From Myxococcales bacterium (lineage in GTDB: Bacteria > Myxococcota_A > Polyangia > GCA-2747355), in the NCBI GenBank assembly GCA_020431405.1, contig JAGQIK010000506.1, positions 1 through 46,703 of the forward strand: a stretch of DNA of 46,703 nucleotides, in the 5' to 3' direction. The notes beneath the pieces were generated by a model, which saw nothing but the letters and a program-made list of their open reading frames with translations, was not told where the DNA came from and made no database searches. Both the position numbers and the translations under genes were made by a program. Shown here in pieces: positions 1 to 8,515 of this stretch; the stretch's first letter is position 1; each line of letters begins with the position of its first letter.

Positions 1-1
1 A

Positions 2-511
2 CCCGTGGCCGCGCCTGCGCCTGCGCCTGCGCCTGCGCCCGCGCCGGTGGCCGAAGCGGCGCCCGCACCCGCGCCAGCCGCCGCCCGCAAAGGCAGCAAC
101 GGCAAGAGCCACGCGGCAGAGGCCGTCGCCGAGGCCGAGCAGGCCGCGCCGGCCAAGAGCAAGCGGACCAACAAGCGCCGCGATCTGATCGGCGACAAGG
201 CGCGCTCCAAAGACGTGCGGCAGCTCGAGGTCGATGACGCGATCGACGGCAGCACCTACTTGGCGCGCATCATCTGGTCGCTCGGCGTCGCCACGCTCGA
301 AGGCCTCGGGCCGCTGCGTCCGGCCGACATCGCGCGCATGGTGATGTCGCGCTCGGCGGTGAGCCTCGAGCCGCCCAACGTCGCGCGCTACATCCGGCGC
401 AGCAAGCCGCAGTCGATCGCGGTCGACCACGCCGAAGGCGGCTCCAACTTCTACAAGCTCAACGCCAAGGGCAAGAAGCTCTTCGAAGAGCACTTTGGCG
501 GGTCCATCTAA
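2..511 (+). CDS. Winged-helix-like protein with Ala/Pro-rich linker (5' partial)
   Basis: The reading frame is open to the window edge, so the true start lies upstream; the GTG at 5 is only the first start codon inside the window. The visible N-terminal part is an Ala-Pro repeat built on a six-base DNA repeat, then a Lys/Ala-rich stretch. The folded part is roughly the last 100 residues. It contains a helix-rich segment followed by a C-terminal strand-like end (SNFYKLNAKGKKLFEEHF) that resembles a winged-helix wing. I do not recognise the family; a DNA-binding role is inference from this pattern only. The next gene starts with a GTG immediately after the stop, so the two are probably co-transcribed. 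Confidence 0.6.
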   Translation, partial: PVAAPAPAPAPAPAPVAEAAPAPAPAAARKGSNGKSHAAEAVAEAEQAAPAKSKRTNKRRDLIGDKARSKDVRQLEVDDAIDGSTYLARIIWSLGVATLEGLGPLRPADIARMVMSRSAVSLEPPNVARYIRRSKPQSIAVDHAEGGSNFYKLNAKGKKLFEEHFGGSI

Positions 512-1957
512 GTGACCGCGCGCATTCTGCTGCGCGACATCTATCACCTCGTCATCGGCGACGCTGCGCACACGCGCGAGCGCGGCGTCGACCTGCTCGT
601 CGTCGACGGGCGCGTGGCCGACATCGGCCGCGGTCTGCCCGCCGGCGACGCCGAGGTGATCGACTGCTCGACCAAGCTGGTGATGCCCGGCCTGGTCAAC
701 AGCCACCACCACATGTGCCAGACCCTGCAGCGCAACATCCGCGCGGTGCAGAGCGCGGAGCTGTTCGACTGGCTGGTGGGGCTGTACCCGATCTGGGCGC
801 ATATCGACGAGGCCGTCGTGCGCGTGTCGACCACGCTGGCCTGCGCCGAGCTTCTGCTCACCGGCTGCACGACGACCAGCGACCACCACTACGTGCACCC
901 GCGCGGCGTGAGCGTCGATCTGATCGAGACGCAGCTTCGGGCGGCCGAAGCGATCGGCATGCGCTTTCTGGCCACGCGCGGCAGCATGTCGGTGGGCAAA
1001 AGCGGCGGCGGCTTGCCGCCCGACAGCGTGGTGCAAGACGACGACACGATCCTCGCCGCCAGCGAGCGGCTGATCAAACGCCACCACGACGACGATCCCT
1101 TCGCGCTGCGGCGCGTGGCGCTCGCGCCGTGCTCGCCGTTTTCGATCTCGCCCGAGCTGATGAAGCGCACCGCCGAGCTGGCGCGCGCGCACGGCGTGCG
1201 ATTGCACACGCACCTCGCCGAGACGCGCGACGAGGAGCGCTACTGCCTCGAACACTACGGCTGCCGTCCGCTCGAGCTGATGGCGCGCGTCGACTGGCTC
1301 GGCGACGACGTCTGGTACGCACACGGCATCTTCTTCGACGACGACGAGCTCGCGCGCATGGCCGACACCGGCACCGGCGTGGCGCACTGCCCATCGTCGA
1401 ACATGCGCCTCGGCAGCGGCTTCTGTCGCGTGCACGAGATGCGCGAGCGCGGCGTGCCGGTCGGCCTCGCGGTAGACGGCAGCGCCTCCAACGACGCGTC
1501 GAACATGATCGGCGAGCTCCGAAGCTGCTTGCTGCTCAATCGCGTGCGCCGCTGCGCGCAGCACGAGCACCACGCCGTCGCCGCCGGCGCCGCTGGCTCG
1601 GATGACAACACGCTGCCGATGATCGACCCGGACACCGTGCTCGAGCTCGCCACCCGCGGCAGCGCGCGCCTGCTCGGCTGGGACACCGTCGGCAGCCTCG
1701 AAAAAGGCAAGGCCGCCGACATCGCCATCGTCGAGATGAACCGCCTCGACTACGCCGGCGCCACCAACGATCCGCTCGCCGCGATCATGTTCTGCGGCGC
1801 GTCACAGCGCGTCGACACCACCATCGTCGGCGGCCGCATCGTCGTGCGCGGCGGCAAGCTGCTCACCGTCGACGAGCAAGCGCTCATCGACGAAGCGAAC
1901 GCGCTCAGCAAGGCGATGCTCGAAGCGGAGCAGCACGACGTCTCCTGGAACCTGTAG
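512..1957 (+). CDS. 8-oxoguanine deaminase-like amidohydrolase
   Basis: This 481-residue protein belongs to the TrzN/AtzB/SsnA-type branch of the metal-dependent amidohydrolase superfamily; the closest fit is 8-oxoguanine deaminase. The full set of metal and catalytic motifs is visible: NSHHH at residues 63-67 (HxH = H65/H67), LHTHLAET at 231-238 (H234, E237), YAHG at 269-272 (H271) and AVDGSASND at 320-328 (D322). Length matches the family (about 450-480). GTG start directly abuts the stop of the upstream gene. Expected reaction is hydrolytic deamination of an oxidised purine in the cytosol. Related enzymes act on hydroxylated triazines or other purines, so the substrate is not certain. The convergent neighbour is a carbamate kinase, which fits purine-nitrogen catabolism. 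Confidence 0.85.
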   Translation: MTARILLRDIYHLVIGDAAHTRERGVDLLVVDGRVADIGRGLPAGDAEVIDCSTKLVMPGLVNSHHHMCQTLQRNIRAVQSAELFDWLVGLYPIWAHIDEAVVRVSTTLACAELLLTGCTTTSDHHYVHPRGVSVDLIETQLRAAEAIGMRFLATRGSMSVGKSGGGLPPDSVVQDDDTILAASERLIKRHHDDDPFALRRVALAPCSPFSISPELMKRTAELARAHGVRLHTHLAETRDEERYCLEHYGCRPLELMARVDWLGDDVWYAHGIFFDDDELARMADTGTGVAHCPSSNMRLGSGFCRVHEMRERGVPVGLAVDGSASNDASNMIGELRSCLLLNRVRRCAQHEHHAVAAGAAGSDDNTLPMIDPDTVLELATRGSARLLGWDTVGSLEKGKAADIAIVEMNRLDYAGATNDPLAAIMFCGASQRVDTTIVGGRIVVRGGKLLTVDEQALIDEANALSKAMLEAEQHDVSWNL

Positions 1958-1965
1958 GGCCTACA
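1953..1965. terminator. Palindrome spanning two convergent stop codons
   Basis: The 13-bp sequence TGTAGGGCCTACA is a perfect inverted repeat (6-bp arms, one central base). It contains the TAG stop of the plus-strand deaminase and the TAG stop of the minus-strand carbamate kinase. It could form a short bidirectional hairpin, but there is no T tract, so a terminator role is only possible. Confidence 0.35.
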
Positions 1966-2932
1966 AACGCCCCACGAAGTGCGTCCCGCCGCGTCCTTCG
2001 AGCGCCGCTTCGAGGGTCGAGGCGTTGGTGATCAGACCGCGTCGGCCGCCGGCTTTGAGGAAGTTCTGGATGGCGATGACCTTGGGACCCATGCTGCCGG
2101 CGGCGAAGTGGCCTTCGGCGACGAGGTCTTCGGCCATGTCCATCGTCACGGCGTTGAGCGAGCGCTGGTCGGGCTTCTTGTAGTTGACGTAGACCTGCGG
2201 CACGTCGGTGAGGATGATCATCAGCTCGGCGCCGATGCTGCCGGCGAGGATGCTCGAGGTGAGATCCTTGTCGATGACGGCCTCGACGCCTTCGTAGTCG
2301 TCGTGCGCGTTCTTGATGATCGGGATGCCGCCGCCGCCGCCGGCGATGACGATGTGGCCGGCGAGCGCTGACTCGCGGATCATGCGCCACTGCACCACGC
2401 GCTTGGGCGCCGGCGAGGGCACGACACGGCGCCAGCCGCGGCCCGCGTCCTCGACGATGTCCCAGCCGAGCTCGTCGCGCGCCGCCTCGCCTTCCTCCTG
2501 CGACAAGAAGCGCCCGACGGGCTTGCTCGGCTTGGAGAAGGCAGGGTCGCGTTTGTCGACGAGCACCTGCGTGACCATCGTGACGACGTAGCGCTGGATG
2601 TTGCGCCGCCTGAGCTGATTGAGCAGCGCCTGCTGCAGGATGTAGCCGAGCCAGCCTTCGGTATCGGCGACCAGCACGTCGAGGGGCATCGGCGGCACCT
2701 CCTCGCGCGTCATGTCGGTCTGCCGCATCAGCTGGCCCACCTGCGGGCCGTTGCCGTGGGTGATGACGAGGTTGTAGCCGCGTTCCACCAGCGTCATCAG
2801 CACCGCCGAGATGTCGGCGGCGTTGCGCTGGTGGATCTGGATGGTGTGATCTTCGCCAGACTGCAAGAATGCGTGGCCGCCCATGGCGACGACGGCCAGC
2901 GGCGGCGGGGCCGCCTGACGAGTGCTCTGCAT
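1961..2932 (-). CDS. arcC: Carbamate kinase
   Basis: Carbamate kinase of the amino-acid kinase family interconverts carbamoyl phosphate plus ADP with carbamate plus ATP in the cytosol. At 323 residues it is near the usual 310. Diagnostic segments are visible: THGNGPQVGQL near residue 58, the long insert with FLSQEEGEAARDELGW, a glycine-rich VIAGGGGGIP segment, VIDKD, and the nucleotide-site strand LTDVPQVYVNY. One oddity is the N-terminal loop, which reads AMGGHA where the family usually has ALGGNA (Asn to His). No arcA or arcB is in view, so arginine deimination is not supported. Carbamoyl phosphate from purine or allantoin breakdown is the more natural source beside the deaminase. ATG start; no clear Shine-Dalgarno sequence. 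Confidence 0.9.
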   Translation of the reverse strand: MQSTRQAAPPPLAVVAMGGHAFLQSGEDHTIQIHQRNAADISAVLMTLVERGYNLVITHGNGPQVGQLMRQTDMTREEVPPMPLDVLVADTEGWLGYILQQALLNQLRRRNIQRYVVTMVTQVLVDKRDPAFSKPSKPVGRFLSQEEGEAARDELGWDIVEDAGRGWRRVVPSPAPKRVVQWRMIRESALAGHIVIAGGGGGIPIIKNAHDDYEGVEAVIDKDLTSSILAGSIGAELMIILTDVPQVYVNYKKPDQRSLNAVTMDMAEDLVAEGHFAAGSMGPKVIAIQNFLKAGGRRGLITNASTLEAALEGRGGTHFVGRL

Positions 2933-2955
2933 GTGTCGAGTCTACGCGCTGGTGG

Positions 2956-2983
2956 TTGTCAGGCGCCAAATCTCTGTGATAGT
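2956..2983 (+). promoter_or_regulatory. Sigma-70-like promoter of the lipase-fadL operon
   Basis: TTGTCA (2956-2961, 5 of 6 match to consensus -35) and GATAGT (2978-2983, 4 of 6 match to -10) are separated by 16 bp. They lie just upstream of the ribosome-binding sequence GGAGGA (2995-3000) that precedes the ATG at 3005. Prediction from spacing and consensus only. Confidence 0.5.
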
Positions 2984-3004
2984 TCCGCCCCACCGGAGGA
3001 GCCG

Positions 3005-6000
3005 ATGATACGCAACCGCCGCGCAGCCAGACCTGCCGCTGTGCTCGCCTGCGCCGCCTTGCTGGTCACCGCCAGCTGCGCGCACGATATTGCCGTGACG
3101 CCGCCGCCAGGCGAGCGCACCGAAGGTGTCTTCGACCCCAGCGCCAGCGACGTGCCCACGCCGACCAACCTGGTGATGGACCCCACCAGCGGCCGGCTCG
3201 CCATCCCGCTGCCCGACGCCACGAAGAACCCGAGCAGCTGCGACGACAACAACAAGTGCGTGGCCGGCTACGTCTGCCAGAGCGGCGCCTGTGTGATGGA
3301 GGGCGAGACGGCGTTCCGGGCGCGCTATCTCAACACGCTGCTCGGCTACCCGACCAACTCGACGGTGCGCGCGCAGTTTTCGGGCGAGCTGGCCGACGGC
3401 ACCGACTTTTCGAAGGTGGTCAAGGTGCTCGAGGTCGACCTCAAGCAGAACCCGCCGGCCGCCAAAGAGGTCACCGGCCTTTCGTTCAGCGCCAACTACA
3501 ACCTCGCCGATGTCAGCACGCCCAGCGGCACGCAGTGTCTTATCGGCCAGGCGCGCACGACGCTGACGATCAGCAACGCGGCGGGCTGGAAGAAGGGACA
3601 CCTCTACGCGTTCTTCGTGCTCGGTGGCGCGTCGGGGCTGATGGACAAGGGCGGAAAGCCCGTCATCCGCTCGACGCTCTTCGAGGTCGCCGCCGCCAAG
3701 AGCCCGCTTTGCGCCACCAACGACCAGGGCGCGTGCACGTACAACTACAACTCGCTGCTGCACGCGCGCGTCAAAGCCGCGGTGGAGGCGGCTAACCCCG
3801 AGCTCGGCTACGACGCGCTGCAGTCGCTGATCAAACGCACCGAGCTCGAGACCGCCACGCGCTTCGAGGCGGTGCGCACGTTCACCGACTCGCTGTTGGG
3901 CTTCGCCGAGAGCGCGCAGATCGCGCGCGACGACGTGGTGCTGGCGTGGGGCTTTACCGCCTCGGCGCAGGGCGAGCTGGTCTTCGATCTGGCCAGTGGC
4001 AACATCCCGGGGCCGGCCAACGACCTGCTCATCGCGCGCGCCGACGACCCCGTGAACAAGTGCACGACGGGCAGCGTCTGCATCCCCGTGCGGCCGGGCG
4101 AGTCGGACGGCGACAAAGCGACGCGCCTGATGCTCAACACCCTCGACGGCTTCAGCACCATCGCGCCGACGTGGGCCACGGTGCTCGGCAACCTCGACCC
4201 GGCCACGGTCACCAAGTTCGACTTCGCCAGCAACAGCGGCTCGTTCATCGTCGTGCAGCAGACGCCGACGCTCGACTTCAATCCGCCGATCAAGATCGAG
4301 TACGACGCGGCCAACCAGGCCGTGATCGCCACACCCACGGCGCCGCTGGCGGAAAACGCGCGCTACGTGATCGCGGCCGTCTCGCGTCGCGACGTCGACA
4401 AAGACAGCGGCGAGCTCAAGTCCAACAAGTCCATCGGCGGGCTCGCCGATGTCGACGGCAACCGCGTGATGCCGTCATCGACCTTCGCGCTGGCGCGCCA
4501 GCCGCAGCCGCTGGTCGACGCCGCCGGCAAGTCCACCGTCTGCGTGCTCGACGACGCCACGGCTGGGCTGCTCGAAGGGCTGCGCAGCGGCTACGCGCCG
4601 CTGTTTCTGACGCTCGAACAGCTGCAGCTGGGCAAGACCGCCGAGCTGCCGGCGCTCACGCGCGAAGACATCGTGGTGGCCTGGACCTTCACCACCCAGT
4701 CGATCACCAAACCGCTCACCGAGCTACGGCAGCTGCCGCACAAGGTGCTCGCGGCGAGCGACAACGACCAGCCCGAGTGGAGTGGCGCCTACAGCGACGC
4801 GACGACGATCCCGGCAGGCGTCCCCAAGACCAACATCGCGGGTTGGATCGCCAGCGGCCAGTTCACGTCGCTGTGGGCCATCGACGAGAAGACGAGGATG
4901 TTTCATCCGGCGGCGAGCATCGAGACAGCCTCGGTGCAGCAGCCGATCAACTTCACGCTGACGATCCCCACCGGCGTGATGCCGCAAAACGGCTGGCCGC
5001 TGGTGGTCTACTCGCACGGCATCACGCGCGCGCGCAGCGACATGCTCGCCATCGCCAACGCGCTCGCCGCCGCTGGCTTCGCCGCGCTCTCGTTCGACAA
5101 CGTTTATCACGGCGACCGCACCATCTGTACGCAGGACAGCGACTGCCAGAGCGGCTCCACCTGTCAGATGGACAGCACCTGCGGCGGATGCGCCACGCCG
5201 CATCCGATCACCAACTGCTTGCAGCTCGACGCCACCACGGGGGTTCCGACGGCGTCGGGCTCCATCGGCGGCGGGCGCGCGTTCATCGACACCGACAACG
5301 TCTTCGCCGCGCGCGACAACATTCGCCAGTACGTCGTCGAGATGTCGGCGCTGCTGCGCAGCGTGCAGCTCGGCGCGCTGGCGCGCGGCATCGCCAACGG
5401 CAAGGTTACGGGTACCACGTTGCCGGTGGGGCTCAAGCTCGACGCGAGCAGCGTGCATCTGGCCGGCCAGTCGCTGGGCGCGATGGAGAGCACGATGATC
5501 GGCGCGGTGGAGTCTCTGCCCAAGCGGCTGGTGCTCAACGTGCCCGGCTCGCGCTGGGTCTTCGGCCTCGTCGTCGACAGCCAGGCCTTCAAGCCGCTGC
5601 TCGACGGCGTGCGCCAGCAGCGCGGCATCACGCCGGGCACGCTGGCAGACCTGCAGCTGCTGACGACGTTCCAGTGGATCATCGACCCCGCTGACCCCGC
5701 CAACTTCGCGCGCTTCATCAAGACCGCCGCGCTGCCCGATCTCGTCACGCAGCAGGATGTACCGGCCAAAGAGGTGATCGTGCAGGTCGCCGGCGCCGAC
5801 ACCACCGTCACGACGGCTAGCACGCAGTATCTCGCCCAGCAGATCGGCGTCGCCACGACGGACACGACCTACGCGGGTCAGGGCCACGGCATGCTGCTCG
5901 CGCCGAGCCCCGATGCTCCGGCAACGGCGGCCTGCCAGTCGCAGATGGCGACGTTCTTCGCCAGCGGCATGGTCTGCAAACCCGATCTCCAGACCGGCGC

Positions 6001-6010
6001 ATGCAACTAG
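3005..6010 (+). CDS. Large extracellular lipase, VolA/Pla-1-like
   Basis: A 1001-residue exported alpha/beta hydrolase. The ATG at 3005 is chosen because GGAGGA ends 4 nt upstream and the next residues form a signal sequence ending in a Cys (VTASC), suggesting a lipoprotein although the lipobox is not canonical. The N-terminal half, starting with a DVPTPTNLVMDPTSG segment, resembles the N-terminal domain of VolA/Pla-1-type lipases. The catalytic part has YSHGITRARSD (about residue 669, oxyanion region), the nucleophile elbow GQSLGAM (S823) and GQGHGM (H961). Two short Cys-rich inserts (about residues 79-97 and 708-730) look disulfide-bonded. In Vibrio cholerae VolA releases fatty acids from lysophosphatidylcholine and is paired with FadL; the same pairing here supports surface lipid scavenging. 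Lipid substrate unknown. Confidence 0.75.
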   Translation: MIRNRRAARPAAVLACAALLVTASCAHDIAVTPPPGERTEGVFDPSASDVPTPTNLVMDPTSGRLAIPLPDATKNPSSCDDNNKCVAGYVCQSGACVMEGETAFRARYLNTLLGYPTNSTVRAQFSGELADGTDFSKVVKVLEVDLKQNPPAAKEVTGLSFSANYNLADVSTPSGTQCLIGQARTTLTISNAAGWKKGHLYAFFVLGGASGLMDKGGKPVIRSTLFEVAAAKSPLCATNDQGACTYNYNSLLHARVKAAVEAANPELGYDALQSLIKRTELETATRFEAVRTFTDSLLGFAESAQIARDDVVLAWGFTASAQGELVFDLASGNIPGPANDLLIARADDPVNKCTTGSVCIPVRPGESDGDKATRLMLNTLDGFSTIAPTWATVLGNLDPATVTKFDFASNSGSFIVVQQTPTLDFNPPIKIEYDAANQAVIATPTAPLAENARYVIAAVSRRDVDKDSGELKSNKSIGGLADVDGNRVMPSSTFALARQPQPLVDAAGKSTVCVLDDATAGLLEGLRSGYAPLFLTLEQLQLGKTAELPALTREDIVVAWTFTTQSITKPLTELRQLPHKVLAASDNDQPEWSGAYSDATTIPAGVPKTNIAGWIASGQFTSLWAIDEKTRMFHPAASIETASVQQPINFTLTIPTGVMPQNGWPLVVYSHGITRARSDMLAIANALAAAGFAALSFDNVYHGDRTICTQDSDCQSGSTCQMDSTCGGCATPHPITNCLQLDATTGVPTASGSIGGGRAFIDTDNVFAARDNIRQYVVEMSALLRSVQLGALARGIANGKVTGTTLPVGLKLDASSVHLAGQSLGAMESTMIGAVESLPKRLVLNVPGSRWVFGLVVDSQAFKPLLDGVRQQRGITPGTLADLQLLTTFQWIIDPADPANFARFIKTAALPDLVTQQDVPAKEVIVQVAGADTTVTTASTQYLAQQIGVATTDTTYAGQGHGMLLAPSPDAPATAACQSQMATFFASGMVCKPDLQTGACN

Positions 6011-6024
6011 GAGCGTACGCAGCG

Positions 6025-7356
6025 ATGAAACGCCTTCGCCATCCAAAGCACGCACTGCTCACCGCGCTGGTGCTCGCCGCACCGCTCGCGCTCGCCGCCT
6101 CCGAGGCGCGCGGCGCGGGCTTCGCCATCAACGAGTTCAACGCGCGCGGTCTCGGCATGGCCAACGCCGTCGGGGCCATCGCCAACACGCCGGCGGCCGC
6201 GATCTTCAACCCCGCCGGGCTGGTGCAGCTGCGCGGGCTGTCGTTTCAGGCCAACGTCTCGCTGGTGGCGCCGCAGTTTGCGTACACCGCCACGCCGGTG
6301 CCGGGGCAGCCGGGCGTCGAGGCCGAGGTCGAGGCCGAGCGGCAGTTCTTCCCGGTGCCATCGCTGTTTGCCGCCTACCGCATCCACGATCGCGTCTCGG
6401 CAGGCATCGGCGTGTACGCACGCTTCGGTCTCGGCGTGACGTGGCAGCCTTCGGTCAACGTCGGCGGCACGTCGATCCCGTGGTGGGGACGCAGCACGAT
6501 CCAGGAGGTGGACCTGCAGACGGTGTGGTTCACGCCGACCGTCTCGATCAAGCTGCACGAACGTGTGCTGCTCGGCGGCGGGCTTTCGATCGTGCAAGGC
6601 GCGGTGTATCTCAAGCGCCAGGTCGTCATCTCGCAAGACCCCGCCGACGACGTGCAGGTCGAGCTTTCGGGCGACGACATCGGCTTCACCGGCAGCGCGG
6701 GCCTTCTGATCAAGGCCATCCCCGGCCTTCTGCACTTCGGGTTCACCTATCGCGGCGGCGTGTCGTTGAGCTTCGACGGGCAGGCGGCATTTACCAAGGG
6801 CGGCTCGGCATCGGCGGTGCCGGCGGCGCTTCGCACCGTGCTCGTCGACGGACCGGGCGGCGCCCGGCTCGAGCTGCCGCACCAGTTCGGTTGGTCGCTG
6901 GCCGCCTTCCCGATGAAGGGGCTCTCGCTCGGTTTCTCGCTCGAGGTCACGACGTGGAGCAGCTACAAGGAGCTCGCCATCGAGTTCGCCAACCTGCCCG
7001 ACGCGCCGCTGCGCGAGCAGCTCTCGAGCAGCGAGACGAAGAACTGGCGCAACTCGATCACGCTACGCATCGGCGGCGAGTACCGCATCCTGCCGCAGCT
7101 TCCCGTGCGCCTCGGTTTTGTCTACGACCAAAGCCCCGCGCCCACCAACACTGTTGGCCCCGAGTTGCCCGACGCCGACCGCTACATCATCTCCACCGGC
7201 GTCGGCTACGAGATCGGCGCGTTCGCGGTCGATCTCGCTTACCAGTTTCTGCTCACCGGCGAAAACGAGACCACCGACGCGCCGCCGATCACGGGCCGCT
7301 ATGGCGCGACGGCGCACATCCTCGCGCTCGGCTTGCAGTACCGCTTCGACATCTAG
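6025..7356 (+). CDS. fadL: FadL/OmpP1/TodX-family outer-membrane fatty-acid transporter
   Basis: A 443-residue outer-membrane barrel of the FadL family, which imports long-chain fatty acids or hydrophobic compounds. After a signal peptide, the mature protein begins GAGFAINEFNARGLGMANA, the conserved N-terminal plug segment, followed by the NPAG motif (IFNPAGL). It ends ALGLQYRFDI, with the terminal aromatic residue group typical of barrels. An ATG at 6001 overlaps the lipase stop, but the ATG at 6025 lies 11 nt after AGGAG (6009-6013) and gives a better signal peptide, so I prefer it. Co-transcription with the preceding lipase is expected, so released fatty acids could be taken up directly. 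Confidence 0.88.
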   Translation: MKRLRHPKHALLTALVLAAPLALAASEARGAGFAINEFNARGLGMANAVGAIANTPAAAIFNPAGLVQLRGLSFQANVSLVAPQFAYTATPVPGQPGVEAEVEAERQFFPVPSLFAAYRIHDRVSAGIGVYARFGLGVTWQPSVNVGGTSIPWWGRSTIQEVDLQTVWFTPTVSIKLHERVLLGGGLSIVQGAVYLKRQVVISQDPADDVQVELSGDDIGFTGSAGLLIKAIPGLLHFGFTYRGGVSLSFDGQAAFTKGGSASAVPAALRTVLVDGPGGARLELPHQFGWSLAAFPMKGLSLGFSLEVTTWSSYKELAIEFANLPDAPLREQLSSSETKNWRNSITLRIGGEYRILPQLPVRLGFVYDQSPAPTNTVGPELPDADRYIISTGVGYEIGAFAVDLAYQFLLTGENETTDAPPITGRYGATAHILALGLQYRFDI

Positions 7357-7429
7357 TGGCGCGACTTACACCGCGCGCGATGCGAAAGCGCTTTGCGTTG
7401 CTGGTCTCGCGGATGTCACAGTGAACCGC

Positions 7430-7435
7430 TATACT
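7430..7435 (+). promoter_or_regulatory. TATACT -10 element, possible leaderless transcript
   Basis: TATACT is a 5 of 6 match to the -10 consensus and ends 8 nt before the GTG at 7444. The transcription start would fall at or next to the start codon, and no Shine-Dalgarno sequence precedes it. No good -35 hexamer is seen at 16-18 bp. Confidence 0.35.
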
Positions 7436-7443
7436 CGGATCTG

Positions 7444-8415
7444 GTGCCTTCAGAACGCCGATCAGGGCCGCGCGTCGTCTACAACGGTGAAGCCGTTGTC
7501 TACGCAGCCGAGCGCCAGCTCGCCTGTCGCGCGCGCGATCTGAGCACCTCGGGGATGCTGATCTTCCCGCCTGCGCGCGCGCGGCCGGGCCTGCAGATGC
7601 GCATCGCGTTTTCGTTTCCCGGCATGGGCGAGCAGATGGTGGTGCAGGCGACGTTGGTGCGCGAGGCGATGGTCGAAGGCCACTACGCCTGGGGCGTACG
7701 CTTCGACGCGATGGCGCCGCACATGGGCACCATGCTGCGCACGTTCGTTCGTCGCATGATGCGCGGCGAGCCCGAGCCGGACCTCGCCATGAGCGCCGCC
7801 GCGCAGCCGCTGATCGCGGGAACCGGCGCGGCGATCGGTGCGCCCGCGGGGCGGCCACCCGGCGCACCGCCAGCCGCCAGCGCGTCGCGCCCGCGCGCGG
7901 ACGCATCGCAGCCTCACGTACGCGATGGCTCGCAGCCCTACGGCAGCGGCTCGCAGCTGCGGGCAGATGGCTCGCAGCCGCGAGCAGATGGCTCGCAGCC
8001 TGGCTCGCAGCCGCGCGTCGGAGCGGCGTCGCGCCCGCGCGCCGACGCGTCGCACCCGCGCATTCGCGGCGACGCCTCGCAGTCGCGAATCCGCGCCACC
8101 GGTCCGACACGGCCGGTGCCTGTCGAGGCCACCGGGCCGGCGCCGGCCTTCCAGGACGTGCCACCTGGCCCCGAGCCGCTCAAGGTCGAAGAGACCGATC
8201 CGTTCGCCGACCTGCCGGTGGGCGGCGCCATGGGCGCGCGCGACGTGGCCGAGTCCGATGTCGATCTGTTCGACGCGCGCGCCGACGAAGAGGACACGGG
8301 CGACCTCTGGGACGACAACAACATCAACCTCCGTCGTCTCTACAAGGACGCGGTCGACGACGTGGCCGGCCCCAAGAAAGACAAGAAGAAGAAGAAGGGC
8401 TGGTTCAGCCGTTAG
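7444..8415 (+). CDS. PilZ-domain protein with Ser/Gln/Pro/Arg repeat linker
   Basis: A 323-residue protein with an N-terminal PilZ domain (about residues 3-105). The c-di-GMP-binding signatures are present: an RxxxR-type ERRSGPR near the start and DLSTSGM, matching the (D/N)xSxxG motif. The middle (about 135-220) is low complexity, built from variants of RADGSQP and RPRADAS. The end is acidic and then finishes with a lysine-rich KKDKKKKKGWFSR tail. GTG at 7444 is preferred to a TTG at 7393 because the PilZ domain begins right there and a TATACT box lies just upstream. It probably acts as a cytosolic c-di-GMP effector; its output is unknown. The following gene starts close downstream. Confidence 0.75.
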   Translation: MPSERRSGPRVVYNGEAVVYAAERQLACRARDLSTSGMLIFPPARARPGLQMRIAFSFPGMGEQMVVQATLVREAMVEGHYAWGVRFDAMAPHMGTMLRTFVRRMMRGEPEPDLAMSAAAQPLIAGTGAAIGAPAGRPPGAPPAASASRPRADASQPHVRDGSQPYGSGSQLRADGSQPRADGSQPGSQPRVGAASRPRADASHPRIRGDASQSRIRATGPTRPVPVEATGPAPAFQDVPPGPEPLKVEETDPFADLPVGGAMGARDVAESDVDLFDARADEEDTGDLWDDNNINLRRLYKDAVDDVAGPKKDKKKKKGWFSR

Positions 8416-8515
8416 CGACGAGACCAAAGACGCGCCGTTGACCCTCGAAGATACGCTGCCCCCCGAGGAGAGCGGCGTCAGTGCGCGCGGCGCGGCCGAG
8501 CTCGGGCTCGAGCCG

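Noticed and set aside
11-50. GCGCCT repeat as a possible CRISPR or regulatory repeat
   Set aside because: It is a coding hexanucleotide repeat giving an Ala-Pro linker; there are no spacers.
1961-2932. Arginine deiminase pathway locus
   Set aside because: Only the carbamate kinase is present; no arcA, arcB or antiporter gene is found in the window.
2756-3004. Extended start of the lipase at 2756
   Set aside because: It would read through the minus-strand carbamate kinase start region. The ATG at 3005 has a strong ribosome-binding site and begins a signal peptide.
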